From positions 1-9,040 of the forward strand of contig JANXQX010000166.1 in NCBI GenBank assembly GCA_025353305.1: 9,040 nt of DNA, written 5' to 3'. The notes under the pieces are model-generated. The model saw only the letters and a program-made list of their open reading frames with translations, searched no databases and was not told the DNA's origin. The stretch's first letter is position 1. Each line of letters begins with the position of its first letter. Made by a program: the position numbers and the translations under genes. This document shows, piece after piece, positions 5,740 to 9,040 of this stretch. This DNA is from Holophagaceae bacterium (GTDB lineage: Bacteria > Acidobacteriota > Holophagae > Holophagales > Holophagaceae).

Positions 5740-7358
5740 TGCGGCGGCGCGCTTTCACAGCCGGGGCCGCTGCTTTGGGGCTTGGGGGAGCAGGCTGCGA
5801 CCGCTTCAACCGGCGGAAGCGCTATGGCGGCGAGATCCTGGGGCCTTCGCTGGAATTGGGCCACAAGGTGCGCGATGTGCAACTGCCGCAGCCGACGGTC
5901 TTCGAAGATGTGGATGTCGTCATCGTCGGCGGTGGGATCGCAGGACTGAGCGCTGCCTGGCGCTTCGAGGGCCAGGGTTTCAAGAAGTACCTGCTGCTGG
6001 AATTGGAACCCCAAGTGGGGGGAACTTCGCGTTCCGGGCGCAATGGCATCAGCTCCTACCCCTGGGGAGGCCACTATGTGCCGGCTCCCAACCGCGACAA
6101 TCGTGCCCTGGTGCGCATTCTGAAAGAGATCGGCGCCGTGGAATCTTTCACGGAACAGGGCGACCCGGTATTTGCGGAAGAAGCCTTGGTGCGGGCTCCC
6201 GAGGAACGCATCTTCGCAGCGGGCCAGTGGTGGGAGGGCCTGTATCTTCGCGCCGGCATGTCGAAAGAAGACGACCGGCAGTACAAAGGTTTCTTCGCTG
6301 AAGTCGATCTCTGGGTGGCCTGGCGCGATCCGCAAGGGCGCCGGGCGTTCACCATTCCCAGATCAAAATGCAGCGATGCGCCTGAGCCCCAGGCTCTGGA
6401 CCGCCAGAGCTTCAAGCAGTGGCTGGACAAAAAAGGCTTCACCTCCGAGCGGCTGCTCTGGCTCCTGGACTATGCCTGCCGGGACGACTACGGCACACGG
6501 CTGGAAACCACCTCCGCCTGGGCCGGCATCTTTTATTTCGCGGCCCGCAAACTCAATCCTGGCGAGGAAAGCCGCCCAATCATCACCTGGCCCGAAGGCA
6601 ACGGCGCGCTGGTGAATCATATGAAGAATGCTTGCCAGGACCGCATCCGCACCGGCATCGCCGTGGGCCAGATCATCCGCATTTCACCCAATGCCATTCA
6701 GGTCTCCGGCCTGGATTCAAGGAAATCCGCCGCGGTGGGATGGCGGGCCAAGCGCGTGATTTTCGCAGGGCCGCAGCATCTGGCCCAACACGTGATACCG
6801 ACCCTGTGGACCGAGCGCCCTGAAGGCGTGACCGCCTTCCATGTGGCGCCGTGGCTGGTGGCCAACATCTCGCTTCGGGAACGGCCGGCAGAAACCGCCA
6901 TGCCGTTGGCTTGGGACAACGTGCTGCGGGATAGCGCGGGCCTAGGCTATGTGGTGGCCACGCATCAGAGCTACCGCGATCATGGCCCCACCGTTTGGAC
7001 CTACTACTACCCGTTCACGGACCTGGATGACCGGGCGGCCCGCAAGCGGTTGCAGGACATGGATTGGCAGACCTGCGTCAACCTTGTCCTGAATGATCTC
7101 CGCAAGGCCCACCCGGATCTCGATCGTCACGTCGCGCGGGTGGACATCGTGCAATGGGGCCACGCCATGGTTCAGCCCCGCCCCAATTTCCTTTTCAGCG
7201 AGGCCTTGAAGCGGGCCAGGGAACCGCATCAAGGCATCCATTTCGCCCACACGGATCTGAGTGGCTTGGCCCTGTTCGAGGAAGCCCAGGACCATGGCCT
7301 GCGCGCTGCCGAAGAGATCCTGGAGGGCTTCGGAATCGTTGCTCCCAGCTGGCGGTGA
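5739..7358 (+). CDS. FAD-dependent amine oxidase-like oxidoreductase with Tat-type signal
   Basis: This is a 539-residue protein. The N terminus MRRRAFTAGAAALGLGGAGC has a twin-arginine motif (Arg3-Arg4-x-Phe6), a short hydrophobic stretch and Cys20. It looks like a Tat signal, perhaps with lipidation at Cys20, although Gly at -3 makes a poor lipobox. The FAD-binding Rossmann motif is DVVIVGGGIAGLSAAWRF (59-76), with Glu88 or Glu90 at the end of the second strand and GGTSRSG (94-100) after it. The C-terminal FAD-contact segment FAHTDLSGLALFEEAQDHG (502-520) follows the amine-oxidase layout, with His where Gly is common. The fold is that of amine oxidases and related flavoenzymes, and the substrate cannot be read from sequence. 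An in-frame extension upstream to 5427 is possible, but it overlaps the aminopropyltransferase gene and would bury the signal peptide, so 5739 is chosen. The next gene starts 3 nt after the stop. Confidence 0.9.
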   Translation: MRRRAFTAGAAALGLGGAGCDRFNRRKRYGGEILGPSLELGHKVRDVQLPQPTVFEDVDVVIVGGGIAGLSAAWRFEGQGFKKYLLLELEPQVGGTSRSGRNGISSYPWGGHYVPAPNRDNRALVRILKEIGAVESFTEQGDPVFAEEALVRAPEERIFAAGQWWEGLYLRAGMSKEDDRQYKGFFAEVDLWVAWRDPQGRRAFTIPRSKCSDAPEPQALDRQSFKQWLDKKGFTSERLLWLLDYACRDDYGTRLETTSAWAGIFYFAARKLNPGEESRPIITWPEGNGALVNHMKNACQDRIRTGIAVGQIIRISPNAIQVSGLDSRKSAAVGWRAKRVIFAGPQHLAQHVIPTLWTERPEGVTAFHVAPWLVANISLRERPAETAMPLAWDNVLRDSAGLGYVVATHQSYRDHGPTVWTYYYPFTDLDDRAARKRLQDMDWQTCVNLVLNDLRKAHPDLDRHVARVDIVQWGHAMVQPRPNFLFSEALKRAREPHQGIHFAHTDLSGLALFEEAQDHGLRAAEEILEGFGIVAPSWR

Positions 7359-7361
7359 AGC

Positions 7362-8390
7362 ATGCGCCCCACCCAGCCCTGGCTCTTCTCGCGCAACCTG
7401 GACCTGGCCGCCTTCGGCGGCTCCTCCCTGCTGGCGATCGCCCTGACCGCAGCGGGTTGGAAGCTCGGCCTGCTCCAGGCACCCCTGCCCCTCTGGGCCT
7501 GGCTCGCGGTGGTGGTGGGCGTGGACGTGGCCCATGTCCACGCCACCTGGCTGCGGACCTACCTGGACCCAGTGGAGTTGAAAACCCATCCCGCCCGCTA
7601 CGCGCTGATTCCGCTCGCGGCATGGCTGCTGGGTGCGCTGCTCCATGGCCATTCCGGCCAGCTTTTCTGGCGCGTTCTGGCCTACCTGGCGGTGTTCCAT
7701 TTCGTGCGGCAGCAGGCTGGCTGGGTGGCCCTCTATCAACGCAAGGAGCCGACGCTCTCGCGCCTTGATCGCCACCTGGACCTGGTGACGATCTATGCCG
7801 CGACCTTGTGGCCCCTGCTCTGGTGGCACGGCCATCTGCCCCGGGCCTTCGCCTGGTTCATGGAGGGTGATTTCGCCGGACCCGTGGCCGCCTGGCTCGC
7901 CACGGTGACCTTGCCGCTCTACCTCGCGCTGTTGCTGATTTTCATCCTCAGGCAACTCATCCGATGGAGAACGGAAGCGTTCCTCCCCGCCGGAAAATCC
8001 ATCATCGTTCTCACCACAGCGCTCACGTGGCATCTCGCCATCGTGGCCTTCAACAGCGACTGGGCCTTCACCCTGCTGAACGTGCTGCCCCACGGCATTC
8101 CGTACATGGTGCTGGTGTGGCAGCGCAGCCGGCTCGAGCCGGAAAAGGCAGGCGCGGCGGGTGCATTGATCAAAGCCGGGCCTCTGGTTTTCGCGGCTTT
8201 GTTGATCACCGTCGCCTATGGCGAAGAGTGGCTCTGGGACCTGGGCATCTGGCATGACCACCCGGCCCTTTTCGGCGAAGGCTGGGACCTCGCGCGCCTG
8301 GCCCAGGCGCTAATCGTCCCGCTCCTGGCCCTGCCCCAGGCCACGCACTATCTTCTGGACGGCTTCATCTGGAGGCGGGCACCTGGTTGA
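7362..8390 (+). CDS. Histidine-rich polytopic membrane protein, family not recognised
   Basis: This 342-residue protein is mostly hydrophobic, with about eight transmembrane segments by eye (roughly 16-36, 43-60, 82-97, 104-122, 142-157, 176-198, 212-230, 272-288, and possibly 312-328). Histidine motifs sit at helix ends: HVHATWLRTYLD (58-69), FHFVRQQAGW (112-121), HGH (156-158), TWH (222-224), LPHGIPYMVLVWQR (242-255), HDH (298-300) and ATHYLLDGFIWR (327-338). Such a layout is typical of membrane metalloenzymes (desaturase- or hydroxylase-like) and of heme-binding membrane proteins, but I cannot match it to a named family. It starts 3 nt after the flavoprotein stop and is the last gene of the cluster. 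It may therefore be a partner of the flavoprotein, for example an electron acceptor, or a membrane enzyme acting on the same substrate (inference). The stop codon lies inside a stable stem-loop. Confidence 0.85.
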   Translation: MRPTQPWLFSRNLDLAAFGGSSLLAIALTAAGWKLGLLQAPLPLWAWLAVVVGVDVAHVHATWLRTYLDPVELKTHPARYALIPLAAWLLGALLHGHSGQLFWRVLAYLAVFHFVRQQAGWVALYQRKEPTLSRLDRHLDLVTIYAATLWPLLWWHGHLPRAFAWFMEGDFAGPVAAWLATVTLPLYLALLLIFILRQLIRWRTEAFLPAGKSIIVLTTALTWHLAIVAFNSDWAFTLLNVLPHGIPYMVLVWQRSRLEPEKAGAAGALIKAGPLVFAALLITVAYGEEWLWDLGIWHDHPALFGEGWDLARLAQALIVPLLALPQATHYLLDGFIWRRAPG

Positions 8391-8406
8391 CTACCCGTCA
8401 ACCGGG
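8382..8406 (+). terminator. Stem-loop overlapping the last stop codon; candidate cluster terminator
   Basis: CCTGGTTGAC and GTCAACCGGG pair around the loop TACCC, giving a 10-bp stem with one G-U pair; the inner 7 bp are perfect. The TGA stop of the membrane-protein gene (8388-8390) is inside the left arm. No U-tract follows on the plus strand, so it is not a canonical intrinsic terminator. It may instead protect the mRNA 3' end or slow ribosomes at termination. It also lies just beyond the end of the candidate minus-strand ORF at 8418, so it could serve transcripts from both sides. Confidence 0.45.
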
Positions 8407-8417
8407 CGATCAGTAGG

Positions 8418-8663
8418 TCATTTACGGTCGATTTCGATGCTCTCTTTCACACCCCTATGGGAAACAGCCATCATCATGCCGAATCCAACCAGCATCACGA
8501 CTCCGATCACTGTCCACGAGGTGCCGATACTCTCCACCACACCCATTTTCCAGAGTGCGGTCGGAACAGCGGGGAAAGTGAAGGTTGCGCACCCCTTTTC
8601 TCTGTTCGCGCCCAGCCTTCGGCTAGTGGCCGCCGAGAACAAGACACCGGCCGCATACCGCAT
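8418..8663 (-). CDS. Candidate small single-pass membrane protein (81 aa, or 42 aa from an internal ATG)
   Basis: On the minus strand an 81-residue frame starts at 8663, just after an in-frame TAG. Its C-terminal half is a well-formed transmembrane helix (SWTVIGVVMLVGFGMMMAV, residues 49-67) followed by a charged tail HRGVKESIEIDRK. The N-terminal half (residues 1-39) has no clear features. Translation could instead start at Met40 (8546), giving a 42-residue protein that begins MGVVESIGTSW. The short form has a single helix plus charged tail, like many small bacterial membrane proteins, including CcoQ-type subunits, but nothing nearby supports that identity. Neither start has a strong Shine-Dalgarno. 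GC bias at third positions is weaker than in the neighbouring genes. It converges with the main cluster, ending 27 bp from its last stop. Confidence 0.3.
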   Translation of the reverse strand: MRYAAGVLFSAATSRRLGANREKGCATFTFPAVPTALWKMGVVESIGTSWTVIGVVMLVGFGMMMAVSHRGVKESIEIDRK

Positions 8664-8806
8664 CTTCTGGCACTACGCATCGGGCAAGGAGTTGATCATG
8701 CTCATCGCGATCACGCCACATCACTGAAGACCGAATTCCTCCGATAGCAGGATCATCGTCCCCATCAGGCGGGAAGGCCCGATCCGCGTACACAGGAGTG
8801 GTTTTC

Positions 8807-8828
8807 ATCCCCGTAGATCCACGGGGAT
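8807..8828. repeat. Perfect 8-bp inverted repeat
   Basis: ATCCCCGT and ACGGGGAT are separated by 6 nt (AGATCC). The stem is flanked by TTTTC on the left and AAAGAAA on the right. It lies in gene-free sequence and lacks a U-tract after the stem on the plus strand. It could be a protein-binding palindrome or a degenerate terminator of an off-window transcript. Confidence 0.55.
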
Positions 8829-8927
8829 AAAGAAAGGGACCAGTGTTCCAATCCTGGGTCGTCCGCCATTCATGCGAAAACCCCGGCCATCAAAAAATCT
8901 ACCTGATTATCCCTGATCCTCAGCCCA

Positions 8928-8949
8928 CAGCTTTTCAGGTAAAAAGCTG
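8928..8949. repeat. Perfect 8-bp inverted repeat
   Basis: CAGCTTTT and AAAAGCTG are separated by the 6-nt loop CAGGTA. Arm and loop lengths equal those of the repeat at 8807-8828, but the sequence is unrelated. CCCACAG flanks it on both sides (8924-8930, overlapping the left arm, and 8951-8957). Confidence 0.55.
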
Positions 8950-8952
8950 ACC

Positions 8953-8979
8953 CACAGATTCCACAGATGACACAGATTT
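8953..8979. repeat. Three direct repeats of CACAGAT, 9-bp period
   Basis: CACAGATTC, CACAGATGA and CACAGATTT follow one another without gaps directly after the inverted repeat at 8928. I recall similar CACAGAT-type short repeats between genes in many bacterial genomes. No function is known to me. Confidence 0.6.
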
Positions 8980-9040
8980 CCGGATGGCTACCGACCGCGA
9001 AGGAGAAGCAATCTCCCGTTTTCTCCGCATGGGCCAACCG

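Larger units (their letters stand above)
8391..9040. other. Gene-poor 650-bp tail of the window
   Basis: Apart from the candidate minus-strand ORF, the stem-loop, the two inverted repeats and the CACAGAT repeat, I see no feature I can support here. It is less GC-rich than the coding part and contains A/T runs (for example at 8888-8900). A frame opening at 8984 runs off the window edge (M-A-T-D-R-E-G-E-A-I-S) but is too short to judge. Confidence 0.6.

Noticed and set aside
6942..8261. Long minus-strand open frame (439 codons) opposite the flavoprotein and membrane-protein genes.
   Set aside because: It is antisense to two well-supported genes. Its His/Gln/Gly/Glu-rich composition is typical of the mirror frame of high-GC coding DNA, and it has no recognisable domain.
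8437..8727. Plus-strand 96-codon frame containing TPAAYRIFWHYASGK, superficially like the tail of the 59-residue protein.
   Set aside because: The similarity covers a few residues only, there is no signal or anchor in a comparable place, and no ribosome-binding site. Chance resemblance is more likely.

Overview
The window is high-GC bacterial DNA with tightly packed, mostly plus-strand genes. No rRNA, tRNA, transposase or CRISPR array is visible. The gene content, and heptanucleotide arrays of a kind I associate with Acidobacteriota genomes (Holophaga/Geothrix-like), suggest a Gram-negative, possibly acidobacterial host. This is an impression, not a proven placement.

Layout. Positions 1-188 hold the 5' part of a minus-strand ribonuclease HII gene (rnhB), cut by the window edge. 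Positions 189-508 are a divergent intergenic region dominated by a 30-unit, 7-bp G-rich tandem array (214-424), followed by a second, unrelated heptad array (437-471) and a small hairpin just before the next start codon. A PLP-dependent aminotransferase follows (509-1675). After 19 bp comes a compact plus-strand cluster: a double-DUF4178 zinc-ribbon membrane protein (1695-3725), a 59-residue anchored small protein (3725-3904), a minimal 72-residue DUF350 membrane protein (3904-4122), a membrane-embedded spermidine-synthase-like aminopropyltransferase (4115-5695), an FAD-dependent amine-oxidase-like protein with a Tat-type signal (5739-7358), and a polytopic histidine-rich membrane protein (7362-8390). 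Consecutive genes overlap by TGATG or 8 nt, or are separated by at most 43 nt, so they look like one transcriptional and partly translationally coupled unit.

The cluster ends in a strong stem-loop that overlaps the last stop codon (8382-8406). Positions 8391-9040 contain no confident gene. They hold one candidate small minus-strand membrane ORF (8418-8663), two perfect inverted repeats (8807-8828, 8928-8949) and a short CACAGAT direct repeat.

How the genes may work together (inference): DUF350 and DUF4178 proteins recur beside polyamine-related enzymes in other bacteria. This cluster couples them to an aminopropyltransferase-like enzyme, an amine-oxidase-like flavoprotein and a His-rich membrane protein that may bind metal. 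The whole looks like an envelope-located system that makes or modifies an amine or polyamine-type compound. By the positive-inside rule the aminopropyltransferase catalytic domain may face the periplasm, which would put it in the same compartment as the Tat-type flavoprotein. No AdoMet decarboxylase is present to supply the usual aminopropyl donor. The biochemical role of this gene set is, to my knowledge, not established.
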